Notes under the pieces: generated by a model
Seen by the model: the letters and a program-made list of their open reading frames with translations, nothing else
Database searches by the model: none
What the model was told of the DNA's origin: nothing
Source of the DNA: a virus
Length of the DNA stretch: 55,833 nucleotides
Reading direction: 5' to 3' (one strand)
Virus record (IMG/VR): IMGVR_UViG_3300021371_000019
Span: 1 to 55,833 of that record
Shown here: one piece after another, positions 25,999 to 36,162 of the stretch
How positions within the stretch are numbered: position 1 is the stretch's first letter
Layout of the letters: the number at the start of each line of letters is the position of its first letter
Made by a program: the position numbers and the translations under genes

Positions 25999-28900
25999 AT
26001 GGCAAGATTTAGTACGGCACAAAAAGAAACTCTACGTAAAATGGCTGAAGAAGGCAAGCTCGCCACATCTCAGTTACAAAACATTATGCGTAATGCTGAA
26101 GAGTTAAGGCAACTTAACAAAGGTGGTGTTGTAGGCTTTCAAGCTGGAGGTGTACCCAACCCATTTGTAAGTTATTACAATAATCAGAATCAAATTATTT
26201 CAAAAATGAGTTCACCACAAAATAATCCAATGTCGGGTATGAGTGCTAATGAAGCTAATGCATATAAAGCTAATCAATTAAATATGCAAATGGGAACAGG
26301 CAATCCTCAAAGTGCTACATACCAAGCTAGTTTAGGACCAGCAGCAACTAATCAACAACCTGCCGCTGTGATACGTGCAGGACAACCTTCTGCACAACAA
26401 ACTGCTATGCAGCCACAGATGCAAGAAGTGCCAGCAGACGTACAACAAAGGCTAGATAGTCGTAGACAAGTGCTAAAACAAGACCGAATTGGCCAAGCTA
26501 TGCAGGAAAAGTTTGGTGAACAAGGTAAGCCAGATAATTATATTCCAGAGTTTTCTTCTAAAATGAAGGCATTACAAGATAACATGAAAGCTACTAATTC
26601 AGCTTTCTTTACATCTAAAGGAATAGCTGAAGGTGATTATTCAGCTATGAATAGATACATGCAGTCTAATCCTAATGCACAACAAGAATTAAATGCTGCA
26701 TTACAAGCTGATCAACAACAGGTAGATGCTCTTACTCAGCAGTTAGAAAACAATCCAGAGTTTAAAGCATATCAGACAGAAGCAGAGCAGTATCAGCGCA
26801 GTATTGATCCTCGTACAGGTATGCCACCAAAGTTTGTAGGTGGACCTGCATTGCCTCCTTCAGAACGTATTGATGACGGTCCTATTGGACAGCCTTCTCT
26901 GTACTCTGGTGACATAACACAACAGACCCTTCAGGATATTTTAGCTATGTCTACGGGAAGCTCTCCTGCAGACCTTCAGTATGACTTTAATGGTGATGGT
27001 AAAATCACAGCAGATGATGCTAATAGAGCCATGAAAGCGGGTATAGGAAAAGGTACAGTGGTTCCTGATAGTGGTGGTGAAGGTGGTTTATATGATCCGT
27101 CACAAGGTATGCCTGAAAAAGTTAATACTGATAAAATGCTTGAGGGTCTTTCTTGGAATCCTCATTCTCAAAAAGGCATTGATATGCTTTTGGAATCAGG
27201 TAAGTTACCTAGTGATGAAATGTTTAACAAGTTAATAGGTCTTGATGGTACAGAAAAATTAGTTCCTAATCCAGATAAGTATGAAGTATCTGGGGGTAGA
27301 GAAAATTGGATATTTACTTTTGAAGATGGTACATCTACGGTTGTTAATAGGTACGACTTAGATAAGGCTAAGAAAACACTTGCTGAAGAAATTACTCCTG
27401 TTATATCTAAATTAAAAGAGAGGGGTTTTGAAGAAAAAAATCAACAGTTTAAAAACCAAGAAGAAGCATATCGTAAATACATTTCAGAAGAGACTACTGG
27501 TGGTGTAACTGGCGACATTGAAAACATTGAAGAAGAATACAAAAAAGCTCAAAGTAACTATAAACAAGCAGAGCTAGAATTACAAAGGCTAAAAGCACAG
27601 GCAGAGGCTAATCCAAATGATCCTTATTTAAAAGGGCTTGTAGAAGAAAAAGAAAAAACAGTAACAGATCTTTCTGCTCGTATTAAACAACTTGAACCTA
27701 CATTTAAGGAGTCACAAAAAACAATCTCAGATATAATGATAGAGAAGGCTAAAGATCCTGCTTCTCTAGTTACTAAAACTAAAGTAGATACTATAGACCC
27801 TGAGACTGCTGGTACAATTATACCTGAAGATACAGGTCAATTGAAAGGTGATATTTCGTATGATCCTGTAAAAGGAGTAGTTACTACATCAGAAGGTGTA
27901 GAAAAAGCAGATGCTGCAACATATGATGCTACTACTGTTTCAGGTAAATCTAAAGAAGAGTTAGATAAAGTTGAAGCTGCAAGACTGGATGAGTTTTCTG
28001 ATGGTGTTACATTTGAAGGGGAACAAGGGGAGCTATCAGAGGGTGCTTATGCTGATGAGGCATTAAAAGTAGCTGCAGATCGTATCCAAAAAGTCAATGA
28101 AAAAGTAGACCTAGAAGTTACTAAACAACAACTAGCAGAAGCAAAAGGTAAAAACCTAAAAGCTATACAAACAAAAGTAGCAAAGTCTTCTGCTTTACTA
28201 GATGCAATAGCAGCAGCACATGTAGTTCAACCTAATGAGCTTCCTACTCCACAGCTTATTGCTGAAGAGGACATGGCGCAAGCTAAAGCTATGACTGACA
28301 CAGGGTTAGACAAAGATGCTATCCCTATTGCTGCAAAAATGGCAAGCTTCTCTGTAGATAATGGTACATTAGCTAAGGCTGCACAAGGTGATGTAGATTC
28401 ACTTGCTACAGTAGAAGGTCAGCTTGGTAAGCTAATGAAACAGTTTGACGATGGTACACCTGCATGGGCTGCAGGGGCTATTCGTGCAGCTAATGCAGCT
28501 ATGTCCTCACGGGGTCTAGGTGCATCCTCTATGGCAGGTGCGGCTATCCTACAGGCAGCTATGGAATCTGCGTTACCTATTGCTCAACAAGATGCTAACA
28601 CTTTTGCACAAATGGGTATGCAAAACCTAAATAATCGTCAGCAAGTTGCTATTGCTAACGCTGCTGCACAACAAGGCTTGCAATTACAAAACTTAGACAA
28701 TCAGCAAAAAGCTAACCTACAAAAAAGTGTTAATGCTTTTAGTTTGCAAACACAAAACTTGTCCAATCGTCAAGCTGCTGAAGTGGCAAACGCACAAATT
28801 CGTGCTACTTTGCAAGGGCAAAACTTAAGTAATAGACAGCAAACTAATATTGCTGAAGCAGCTAGATACGCAGAAGCAGCTAATATTAACTTAAATAATA

Positions 28901-29880
28901 AACAGCAAGCAGCAATGCAAGATAATTCAAATGCTTTGCAGACTAACTTAGCTGAACTATCTTCTGAACAAAGTGCGTATATTAATAGTGCCAATGCTGC
29001 AGCCGCACTGCAAGGTCAAGTTCTTTCTAATGATCAACAAGTATCTATCGCTAATGCTGCAAGATATTCAGAAGCTGCTAACATAGAGTTTACTGCAGAA
29101 CAACAAAATGCATTGCATAACTCTAAGTTAATGTCATCCATAGGTTTAGCTGAGTTAAATGCAACTCAAGCCGCTACTTTACAAAATGCTGCAACCGTTG
29201 CTAATATGGATATCACAAATCTAAACAATCGGCAGCAAGCTGCAGTACAAAATGCTAAATCGTTCCTACAAAAAGACATGACTAATCTGAGTAACGAGCA
29301 ACAAATTGCAGTATTTAAAGCACAGGCTACACAACAGGCATTGTTATCCGATCAAGCTGCAGATAATGCTGCCAAGCAGTTTAATGCATCATCTGAGAAT
29401 CAAACTAATCAATTCTTTGCTAACCTTGAACAACAAAACAATCAGTTTAATGCTGCTCAAACTAATGCTATGGAACAAGCTAATGTCAACGCAGAAAATG
29501 CTGCACTAGAATTTAATGCTAATATTAAAAATAATCGAGAACAATTTAATGCTTCTAATTCTCTTGTTATAGCTCAAGCTAATGCGCAGTGGAAACAAAA
29601 TGTAGCTACAATAAATACAGCTGCTCAGAATGAAGCTAATGCTGCAGATGCAGCGGCTGCTAATGCTTTTACTTCTACAACAATGGACGAGGTATGGCAA
29701 CGTGAACGTGACCTTATGGACTTTGCTTTTACAGCCTCTGAAAGTGAGCAAGATAGAATTAACAATGTTGTTCTGCAAAAAATCTCTGCTGATGCAACTT
29801 TAGACGCTGCAAAATTAAAGGCAGATATGGAAGCTGATTCAACAATTGGTAGTTGGGTCAGAGATATTATTTTTACATAG
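25999..29880 (+). CDS. Large Gln/Asn-rich internal virion protein with helical repeats
   Basis: 1293 residues. The N-terminus has a KGGVVGFQAGGVPN element near residue 46. Residues 329-340 (DFNGDGKITADD) form a canonical EF-hand calcium loop (D329, N331, D333, K335, T337, D340). From about residue 870 to 1150 the sequence consists of 30-40-residue Gln/Asn/Ala units of the type LNNRQQVAIANAA...LQ. These should form long amphipathic or coiled helices, as expected for an ejection-tunnel protein. The two flanking genes are also internal-protein types. Confidence 0.65.
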   Translation: MARFSTAQKETLRKMAEEGKLATSQLQNIMRNAEELRQLNKGGVVGFQAGGVPNPFVSYYNNQNQIISKMSSPQNNPMSGMSANEANAYKANQLNMQMGTGNPQSATYQASLGPAATNQQPAAVIRAGQPSAQQTAMQPQMQEVPADVQQRLDSRRQVLKQDRIGQAMQEKFGEQGKPDNYIPEFSSKMKALQDNMKATNSAFFTSKGIAEGDYSAMNRYMQSNPNAQQELNAALQADQQQVDALTQQLENNPEFKAYQTEAEQYQRSIDPRTGMPPKFVGGPALPPSERIDDGPIGQPSLYSGDITQQTLQDILAMSTGSSPADLQYDFNGDGKITADDANRAMKAGIGKGTVVPDSGGEGGLYDPSQGMPEKVNTDKMLEGLSWNPHSQKGIDMLLESGKLPSDEMFNKLIGLDGTEKLVPNPDKYEVSGGRENWIFTFEDGTSTVVNRYDLDKAKKTLAEEITPVISKLKERGFEEKNQQFKNQEEAYRKYISEETTGGVTGDIENIEEEYKKAQSNYKQAELELQRLKAQAEANPNDPYLKGLVEEKEKTVTDLSARIKQLEPTFKESQKTISDIMIEKAKDPASLVTKTKVDTIDPETAGTIIPEDTGQLKGDISYDPVKGVVTTSEGVEKADAATYDATTVSGKSKEELDKVEAARLDEFSDGVTFEGEQGELSEGAYADEALKVAADRIQKVNEKVDLEVTKQQLAEAKGKNLKAIQTKVAKSSALLDAIAAAHVVQPNELPTPQLIAEEDMAQAKAMTDTGLDKDAIPIAAKMASFSVDNGTLAKAAQGDVDSLATVEGQLGKLMKQFDDGTPAWAAGAIRAANAAMSSRGLGASSMAGAAILQAAMESALPIAQQDANTFAQMGMQNLNNRQQVAIANAAAQQGLQLQNLDNQQKANLQKSVNAFSLQTQNLSNRQAAEVANAQIRATLQGQNLSNRQQTNIAEAARYAEAANINLNNKQQAAMQDNSNALQTNLAELSSEQSAYINSANAAAALQGQVLSNDQQVSIANAARYSEAANIEFTAEQQNALHNSKLMSSIGLAELNATQAATLQNAATVANMDITNLNNRQQAAVQNAKSFLQKDMTNLSNEQQIAVFKAQATQQALLSDQAADNAAKQFNASSENQTNQFFANLEQQNNQFNAAQTNAMEQANVNAENAALEFNANIKNNREQFNASNSLVIAQANAQWKQNVATINTAAQNEANAADAAAANAFTSTTMDEVWQRERDLMDFAFTASESEQDRINNVVLQKISADATLDAAKLKADMEADSTIGSWVRDIIFT

Positions 29881-29887
29881 GTGAAAA

Positions 29888-30700
29888 ATGCAAAATACAA
29901 AACAACTATACAATCCTAAAGTTATTGAACAAAAAAGAGCAGCCTATAGACTTGCTAAAATGAAGCAAGACAAACGTAGAGTTCGTACATCTGGTATAAA
30001 AGAACGGTCTGAAATATCTACAGGACTTATGCAAAAAAATATGGATGCTGCTTTACAAGAAGGTTTTGAAGAAATTAAAAATGAAAGACCTAATAAAAAA
30101 ATAGACAATTGGTTAGAAAGTCTGTATAATGCACGGGAAGAAGCAATAGCTGAAGTCTCTAAACTGAACTCTAAAAAAGACTTAGGGGAGATTCGTCCTA
30201 GATCTAGAGATGAGGGTGGTCTAGATCCTAGTTTGGATGAACAGTCTAAAGAATTGTTTAGCGACCCTACCTTTAAAGAAAATTTTGATTCTATTTTACA
30301 AGAGTATCCAAGTATAAGTAAGTATGAACTACTTAGAATTATGGATGGTGAATCTAACTTTAATCCAAAAGCTAGGAATGAAGATACAAATGCATCTGGT
30401 CTTTTTCAATTTATACCTAAAGTTGCTGCTGAATTAGGGTTTACCCCAGAAGAAATTAGAGATATGCCACCATCTTCACAGTTATTAGTTTATAAAAACT
30501 ATTTAAAAAAATGGAAGTACGATGGTACTTATAGTTTAGGATTACTTCAAGCTGCACCGGGGAAAAGAAACGCCTCTCCTAACACAATTATTTACAAAAA
30601 AGGTTCAGATGCTTGGAATAAAAATCCGGGTTGGAGAGATAAAGAGACTGGTAACATAACTAAAGAAAGTATTGATGCGTATTACAGGAGAAATAAATAA
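29888..30700 (+). CDS. Virion-associated lytic transglycosylase (SLT-like)
   Basis: 270 residues. The C-terminal half has the SLT catalytic pattern: IMDGESNFNPKARN with the catalytic Glu, then ASGLFQFIPKVA and later YSLGLLQAAPG. It should locally open peptidoglycan during DNA entry, like the transglycosylase domain in T7 gp16. The N-terminal 90 residues are basic and helical. It lies within the internal virion gene block and its stop overlaps the next start (TAATG). Confidence 0.82.
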   Translation: MQNTKQLYNPKVIEQKRAAYRLAKMKQDKRRVRTSGIKERSEISTGLMQKNMDAALQEGFEEIKNERPNKKIDNWLESLYNAREEAIAEVSKLNSKKDLGEIRPRSRDEGGLDPSLDEQSKELFSDPTFKENFDSILQEYPSISKYELLRIMDGESNFNPKARNEDTNASGLFQFIPKVAAELGFTPEEIRDMPPSSQLLVYKNYLKKWKYDGTYSLGLLQAAPGKRNASPNTIIYKKGSDAWNKNPGWRDKETGNITKESIDAYYRRNK

Positions 30701-31224
30701 TGTTTGAGGCACCTATACCCGGACAGTCTTTAACAAAAGAACCTAAAAACTACCCTTGGGAAAAACCCCCAGAAATGGTAGATGTAGATGAGGTTGTTGG
30801 CTTTCATTTAAACAAACTAACTGAAGAAAAATCTTTAGATAATATCCTACTTTTACTTGAGTCAGGTATGCCTGTTAATACTTTTGTTGAAATATTTTTA
30901 ACCAGTGCTGTAATGACTGGTCTTCATACTATTGATGTAAGTATGCTTGTCGCACCAGTGCTACATGAATATGTAGTAAACATTGCAGAAAGTTCTAATA
31001 TTGATTTTAAAGAGTTCTTTTCTGAAGATGAAGAAGGTAAGATAAATAGTAAAGTAGACCTTCTTCTTAAAAAATCTTTAAAAGAAACCCCTGAAGATGA
31101 GCAAGATTCTGGTTATGAATTAGTACAAAAAATGTCTGAGGCTATTAAAGAGAAACCTGTATCAGAAAAAGTTGTAGATCAAAAACCAAAAGGTTTAATG
31201 AGTAGAGGAAGTTCTGATGTTTAA
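30700..31224 (+). CDS. Conserved virion protein (MFEAPIPGQSLT family)
   Basis: 174 residues. The opening MFEAPIPGQSLTKEPKNYPW followed by EKPPE is a signature I associate with conserved marine podovirus structural genes next to internal virion proteins. The middle (about 45-90) is hydrophobic and helical, and the C-terminus acidic then basic. Coupled to the transglycosylase gene and overlapping the next gene by 8 bp. Role unknown. Confidence 0.6.
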   Translation: MFEAPIPGQSLTKEPKNYPWEKPPEMVDVDEVVGFHLNKLTEEKSLDNILLLLESGMPVNTFVEIFLTSAVMTGLHTIDVSMLVAPVLHEYVVNIAESSNIDFKEFFSEDEEGKINSKVDLLLKKSLKETPEDEQDSGYELVQKMSEAIKEKPVSEKVVDQKPKGLMSRGSSDV

Positions 31225-32128
31225 TTGGAAACAAGTTGCGGCAGGATATGCTGAAAGAGATATGGAAATAAAAGATGCTAGAGATGCATTCACTAAAGAA
31301 ATGTCTCTTACTAGCAGAAAATATCTTATGGAAAGTGGTGTAGAAAAACTAGAATCTATTAGAAAAAGACGTTCAGAAAGAATGTCTAAGATACAATTAG
31401 CTGGTAACTTTGGTATTTCTAAAGAAGCTGCAGTTGTAATGGATGCAAGTGGAGATTTAGATATAGCTTTAAATCACCTTAGTAAATTAAAACCTACAGA
31501 AATAAACAAAGATAATATTAAGGCTATAAGTGAAACTGTTTTATCTAGTTATCCAGAAGAAGTTAAATCTAAAATCTTAGCCAATAGTTTATTATTAGGA
31601 ACAGACTTTGATCCTGCAGATTTAGGGATGCAGCTTGCAATGGCTGCATTTGATCCAGATCAAACGCTAGAGGATATTAAAAAAATATATGGTCAAATAC
31701 CTTCTGATGATAGTAGTATTAGAATACCTTCAGCTAATGTACCATTAAGAAGTGCTATAAATATACCACCCACAGAAATGAACACCGTAAATAAACTTAT
31801 TAACAGTTCATTAAATGGTATTATAGGAGACTTTCAATCTGATACAAATAGATGGGTTTGGAATGACCCAGATAATGGGAATAGAATAATAAGAGAACTT
31901 CAAGATGTTTATCGAACAGCTTACTCTGATACAACTTACTCTGGAAATCCTTTAGATATTTTAAGTGATGTTATTAATAATGTTAGTGATCAAATACGAA
32001 GTGGGGGTAATCAACTTGCTGATGTCGTAGTTTCTTTAGATCCTATACCCACACCTTCAGTTCCTCCTCCCCGTATAGATAACCCTTTTGAAAATGAAGA
32101 TGATATATTAGATAACGCACTAAACTAA
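31217..32128 (+). CDS. Putative internal virion protein, 303 residues
   Basis: Not assignable to a family. The N-terminal 70 residues are helical and charged (YAERDMEIKDARDAFTKEMS), with a helical middle and a Pro-rich C-terminus (SLDPIPTPSVPPPRIDNPF). Overlap with the preceding gene and spacing to the 1149-residue protein place it in the internal or ejection protein operon. Confidence 0.55.
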   Translation: MFNWKQVAAGYAERDMEIKDARDAFTKEMSLTSRKYLMESGVEKLESIRKRRSERMSKIQLAGNFGISKEAAVVMDASGDLDIALNHLSKLKPTEINKDNIKAISETVLSSYPEEVKSKILANSLLLGTDFDPADLGMQLAMAAFDPDQTLEDIKKIYGQIPSDDSSIRIPSANVPLRSAINIPPTEMNTVNKLINSSLNGIIGDFQSDTNRWVWNDPDNGNRIIRELQDVYRTAYSDTTYSGNPLDILSDVINNVSDQIRSGGNQLADVVVSLDPIPTPSVPPPRIDNPFENEDDILDNALN

Positions 32129-32141
32129 TAAAGGACTTGTT

Positions 32142-35100
32142 GTGACCTCTTACTTAGAAAACATAGAAGAAAAAAACTTTATGGATCTTCTTAAAGAAGA
32201 TGATTTTAAAGTAGATCTTGTTAGGTTTTTTTCTGGTGGCAGATATAATATGTCCAAAGCAGAAATGAAAGAACAAGGTTTTGAAAAGCTTGCTCAAAAG
32301 TTTGCTGAACATATGCGATTTCAATCTGCACATGATGCAACTGCATTAAAAGATTTAAACTATGTAAGAGATAAGGGTGCAAACATTTTAGGTAAGCAAT
32401 CCTTTGGTAATCTTATTCAAGCTTGGGATAATGTAGAGTCTGTAGGTAAAACAGAAACTGCTGGGTGGAGAGATACTGCTACAGCTGACTATGCAGAGGC
32501 AATAATTAAATCTCCATCTACATTTTTAGGTATGGGTAGCTTTGGTCTATCTAAGGCAGCAGCTAAAGCAGCTACAAAAGGTACTCAAATACTAGTACGT
32601 AAACAATTAAAAGATTACTTTACTAAGAATGTAATGATTAAAGGTGCTGCCACTGGTGCTGTAACAGAGGGTGCTATTGGTGCAGCTACCGCTGGTGCAG
32701 CAGGAGAGGCTCGTGAAGACCTGTCGGATATGGGAGCTTACACAGAAGGCTACGACTACACGACATCAGATCTAGCTAAAGATGCAGCGATTAGTGCTAC
32801 TCTGGGTGCTGCAGGTGGTAGCTTAGGTGCGTTACTAACAAAGAAAAAAGCAATTAATGTTGAAGAGTTAATTAGTCAACAACAAAAAACTAATGCAGCT
32901 AATGCTAAAAAAGCTAACGCTAAGTCTAAAGAAACTTTAGAAAATGCAAGTGCTGAAAGAAGTGACTTCGCAGTTAATAGAACATTAGATATGGAAGCTA
33001 CCTTAGCTGCTAGGAAAGGTGACAGGACTAAGGGTGTATTAAAAGATGCACTAGATCCAGATAAAGTTAAGCAGGGTGAAGCACTTAAACGATCTTTGCT
33101 TGATACTTCTGTCGAATCTTCTCTTAGTTCTGGTTTAGATTTAACTACTCTTAGATCTATTACCGCAGCAACAATAGAGTTAGCAGAGACAATTGATTTA
33201 AAACCAAATGAAAGAATTACGTCTAAGATATCTTCGTTAATAGATGGTGGAGATATAGATGTAACGAAAATTGTACCAGAGTTAATGGAAAAATATGATT
33301 TAACTAACGAACAGTTTTCTTTAATTTACTTAGCTGATCTTTCTGAAGCAGGTAAAAAACTCGCTGAAGCTTCTAAGGTATCTAGGGCAGTAGGTAAGAC
33401 TCCAGAGGTAGCGGCATCAGACACTTTAAATGCAAGTTTAAATACACTATCTTCAAGAGGATTGTCTACAATAGATGATTTAAAAGCTGCAGAAATAACT
33501 GCAAATGTAATTAAAAATTCTGCAGTTACTAGTGGTATTAGTAAGCCAGTTAAATATGCTTATAATACTTTACAAGAAATAGATCAGATGCGTATTGCAT
33601 TTATGACATCTCAGCCAGCAACTACAGCACGTAACGTTACTTCTACTGCTTTATTAGCTGCGGTTGAAATGTCAGATGAGTTCTACAGAGGAATGTATAG
33701 AACAATTACTCGTCAAGAAGGTAGTGGACTAGGTAACACTGTTCGTAATATGACTGCCACACTTCGTGGCATGTCTATGGATAGTGCAACTGCACAAGTG
33801 GCAAGAGAAATGCTAGAGCTAGAGATGCCTGACTCTTACGCCAGAACATTTCATGAGACTATGAGATCTGAGATGTCTGGTCAAAGTCAATCCGCTTTTG
33901 CTAAGGCAGGTAGATTTGTAAACATATTAAACACTGCTACAGATACTGTGTTTAAAGAGGCTGCATTCTTTGGAAGTTTAGACAGGCAGTTACGTACATT
34001 AAATAATAAAGAACTGGGTACAAATGTAAAAGATTTTATTATTAATAAAGGTAAACTAGATAAACTAGATAAAAGCATTGTGGATAAAGCGTTAGATGAT
34101 GCTAACAGATTTACAATGCAAAGAACATATATGGGAGATGAGTCTATTTTTGGGGCAGGTGCTAGAATGGCTTCCGATGTAAATAAAAAACTTCCTTTTG
34201 TAATGTCAGGAGTTTTTGGCGTACCTTTTCCTAGATATGTAGCTAATCATATTGAAATGATTGCAGACTATACCCCACTATTAGGTGAAATTACTAACAA
34301 ACTAGAAAAAGTAAATGTGGGTAAGGGAAGAATAAAGTATGTTACTGGTGATCCTTATAAATCTTTAGAGGATAGAAGGGTAAGACAAGTAACTGGGGCT
34401 AGTCTAATAGCACTTGGATATGTACTTGCTAAAAGTAAAGAAGGTAAAGTAGATTACAAGTCTCTTGAAAATGAGATTAAAGGTGATGAAGATATTTCAT
34501 CGTCATTAGGTTTTATAATCGCACCAATATTTATTGGTGATCAATGGTACAGATACAACAATAACCTTGGCCTTATGGATCAAGGAGATTTTGGAATGCT
34601 TGGTGAAGTTGGATCTGTTATGGGTGGGTTAAATGATATGGGTGCAGATATATCTGGACTTAGAGAACTTTATAAATCATGGGAAGAGGATGGAGTAACA
34701 GAAGAGCTAGAAAAAATAGCTGGTAACATTGTATCTACGTTTACCTACCCGATACCTTTTCAGTTGGCTAAAGATATTAAAGGTCAAACAACTTATGAAT
34801 CTGCTGGTGCTCCATACACAAGAGACTTAGCTAAAGGAACTGATGTCAGTTCTTTTGAAACACCTCAAGGAACTTTTTTAAGTAGGGCAACTAGGTTTCT
34901 ACCAGACTATGCTACCATGCTAGATGGTACAAAGCTTCAGTATTCGCAGGAAGGTTCTGCAAAAGGATATGACGTACCTTACTATGGTATTTTTAATCCT
35001 AATGCTATTGGTAAAATGAATCCACTAAAGAAAACTTTTACTGGCTTGTCTTCTTCACCACCTAAAACAGAAATAGAAAAAGAAATAAATAAACTAGGTT

Positions 35101-35591
35101 TAAAAGAGTATCAACTGTATGGTAGCAGTAGAGTTGATAATCCTGTCATTGATTACTTTGTTCGTGCAAGACTGTCTCAAAACTTACACTTAAAGTTTAA
35201 AAACTTTAGATCAGAACAAGTACCTACTCGTGCAAAAGCAACTCAAAAAGTCTATGATGAAATAACAGACATAGATGAAAAAAGAGAATATTTTAAAGCT
35301 TTTATTAACAACGAAATTAAAAGAGAAGTTAATCTTGCGACAGATATGTTGTCTAATATGTTAGCAAAAAATCCAGTTAAAGCTGCAGGTTATTTAAGAA
35401 ATGTCTACTATCTTAAACGTGCAGAATATGGAGCAGAAAAATTTAATGAGGCAGCTTCTGCTCAGACCAACGGTAAATATAGCACATCTCAAGACTATAT
35501 TGCTGACGCTGAAAGCGTTGCAAATGAATTAGAAAGACGTCAAATATTAATGTTTAGAACACAAGCTATGAATCCAAAAGGTATTAACTAG
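32142..35591 (+). CDS. Large internal virion/ejection protein
   Basis: 1149 residues from a GTG start with AAAGGAC upstream. Ala/Gly-rich hydrophobic segments near residues 165-190 and 205-230 (MIKGAATGAVTEGAIGAATA and AAISATLGAAGGSLGALLT) could insert into membranes. The rest is helical, with an Arg/Lys-rich middle. In size and position it corresponds to the last large ejection protein of podoviruses (compare T7 gp16), but the transglycosylase is on a separate gene here. The stop overlaps the convergent gene on the other strand. Confidence 0.65.
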   Translation: MTSYLENIEEKNFMDLLKEDDFKVDLVRFFSGGRYNMSKAEMKEQGFEKLAQKFAEHMRFQSAHDATALKDLNYVRDKGANILGKQSFGNLIQAWDNVESVGKTETAGWRDTATADYAEAIIKSPSTFLGMGSFGLSKAAAKAATKGTQILVRKQLKDYFTKNVMIKGAATGAVTEGAIGAATAGAAGEAREDLSDMGAYTEGYDYTTSDLAKDAAISATLGAAGGSLGALLTKKKAINVEELISQQQKTNAANAKKANAKSKETLENASAERSDFAVNRTLDMEATLAARKGDRTKGVLKDALDPDKVKQGEALKRSLLDTSVESSLSSGLDLTTLRSITAATIELAETIDLKPNERITSKISSLIDGGDIDVTKIVPELMEKYDLTNEQFSLIYLADLSEAGKKLAEASKVSRAVGKTPEVAASDTLNASLNTLSSRGLSTIDDLKAAEITANVIKNSAVTSGISKPVKYAYNTLQEIDQMRIAFMTSQPATTARNVTSTALLAAVEMSDEFYRGMYRTITRQEGSGLGNTVRNMTATLRGMSMDSATAQVAREMLELEMPDSYARTFHETMRSEMSGQSQSAFAKAGRFVNILNTATDTVFKEAAFFGSLDRQLRTLNNKELGTNVKDFIINKGKLDKLDKSIVDKALDDANRFTMQRTYMGDESIFGAGARMASDVNKKLPFVMSGVFGVPFPRYVANHIEMIADYTPLLGEITNKLEKVNVGKGRIKYVTGDPYKSLEDRRVRQVTGASLIALGYVLAKSKEGKVDYKSLENEIKGDEDISSSLGFIIAPIFIGDQWYRYNNNLGLMDQGDFGMLGEVGSVMGGLNDMGADISGLRELYKSWEEDGVTEELEKIAGNIVSTFTYPIPFQLAKDIKGQTTYESAGAPYTRDLAKGTDVSSFETPQGTFLSRATRFLPDYATMLDGTKLQYSQEGSAKGYDVPYYGIFNPNAIGKMNPLKKTFTGLSSSPPKTEIEKEINKLGLKEYQLYGSSRVDNPVIDYFVRARLSQNLHLKFKNFRSEQVPTRAKATQKVYDEITDIDEKREYFKAFINNEIKREVNLATDMLSNMLAKNPVKAAGYLRNVYYLKRAEYGAEKFNEAASAQTNGKYSTSQDYIADAESVANELERRQILMFRTQAMNPKGIN

Positions 35592-35790
35592 TATCGTCAT
35601 CTAGCATGTAGTCTGCCCACTCATATGCAGCCTTCTTTATATCTATCATTTGTGCACCTCTACTATTAACAAGTAACCCAGCTAGGGCTTGCCCAGCTAG
35701 GTAACGTCTTGCAGTCAAAGGCTTAGTGTCTTTGGGAGTACGTTTACTTTGTACGTACTTCTTAGCTTCTGTTTCTAATTTTGTTTTCAT
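35584..35790 (-). CDS. Small basic protein, last gene of leftward operon
   Basis: 68 residues; Lys/Arg-rich N-terminal half (KKYVQSKRTPKDTKPLTARR) and a helical C-terminus ending DDDTS. Not recognised. Its last 8 bp overlap the end of the 1149-residue gene on the plus strand, and its start lies within the 56-residue gene upstream. Confidence 0.55.
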   Translation of the reverse strand: MKTKLETEAKKYVQSKRTPKDTKPLTARRYLAGQALAGLLVNSRGAQMIDIKKAAYEWADYMLDDDTS

Positions 35791-35932
35791 TCTCTAAAAC
35801 TTTTTCTAGATTTGCAAAGTAGGCTCTGTTGAAACCAAACTCCCAATCACGATTATCTTTAGTATTAGGACGGTAGGGATTCCCTAACCGTCCTTTTTTA
35901 AATGCTTCTATACCTCTTTGAAAAGGTTTCAT
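35762..35932 (-). CDS. Small RMF-like protein
   Basis: 56 residues (MKPFQRGIEAFKKGRLGNPY...). The spacing G-A-GR-NPY followed by DWEFGFNRAYFANL resembles the short domain of ribosome modulation factor (RGYQAG-GR-CPY...WLGGWREA) and of similar phage-borne small proteins. RMF dimerises ribosomes in stationary cells, so a host-translation role is conceivable. It could equally be a structural mimic with another function. The ATG overlaps the DUF3310 stop (ATGA type coupling). Confidence 0.55.
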   Translation of the reverse strand: MKPFQRGIEAFKKGRLGNPYRPNTKDNRDWEFGFNRAYFANLEKVLENENKIRNRS

Positions 35933-36162
35933 TTATGAATCTCCTTCATAGTTTCTAGCATCTTACGTAAGTACCACTCAGCTTTTTCTATATCCTCAAC
36001 AGGATTACCTTTGTACCCATGACGGTGTTGATACTTAATTAAATTACCATGACAGTAACCCTTGAACTCTTCAGGTGTAAGTACCTGTTTAATGTAATCA
36101 ATACACTCAATGCCATCACCTAGTTTATAGTGGGCAGGATTATTTACCGCATCATAACTCAT
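35929..36162 (-). CDS. DUF3310 family protein
   Basis: 77 residues. NPAHYKLGDGIECIDYI, a GYCHGNLIKYQHRHGYKG core and EDIEKAEWYLRKML are the DUF3310 signature, widespread in tailed phages and related to part of T7 gp1.7, a nucleotide kinase. In this nucleotide-metabolism operon a role with dNTPs is plausible but the small size leaves no room for a kinase domain. The ATG is coupled to the 148-residue gene (ATGA). Confidence 0.82.
   Translation of the reverse strand: MSYDAVNNPAHYKLGDGIECIDYIKQVLTPEEFKGYCHGNLIKYQHRHGYKGNPVEDIEKAEWYLRKMLETMKEIHK

Noticed and set aside
32142-35591. N4-type virion RNA polymerase as reader of the hairpins
   Set aside because: The largest proteins (1149, 1158 and 1293 residues) are much shorter than the N4 enzyme and I see no polymerase motifs in them.
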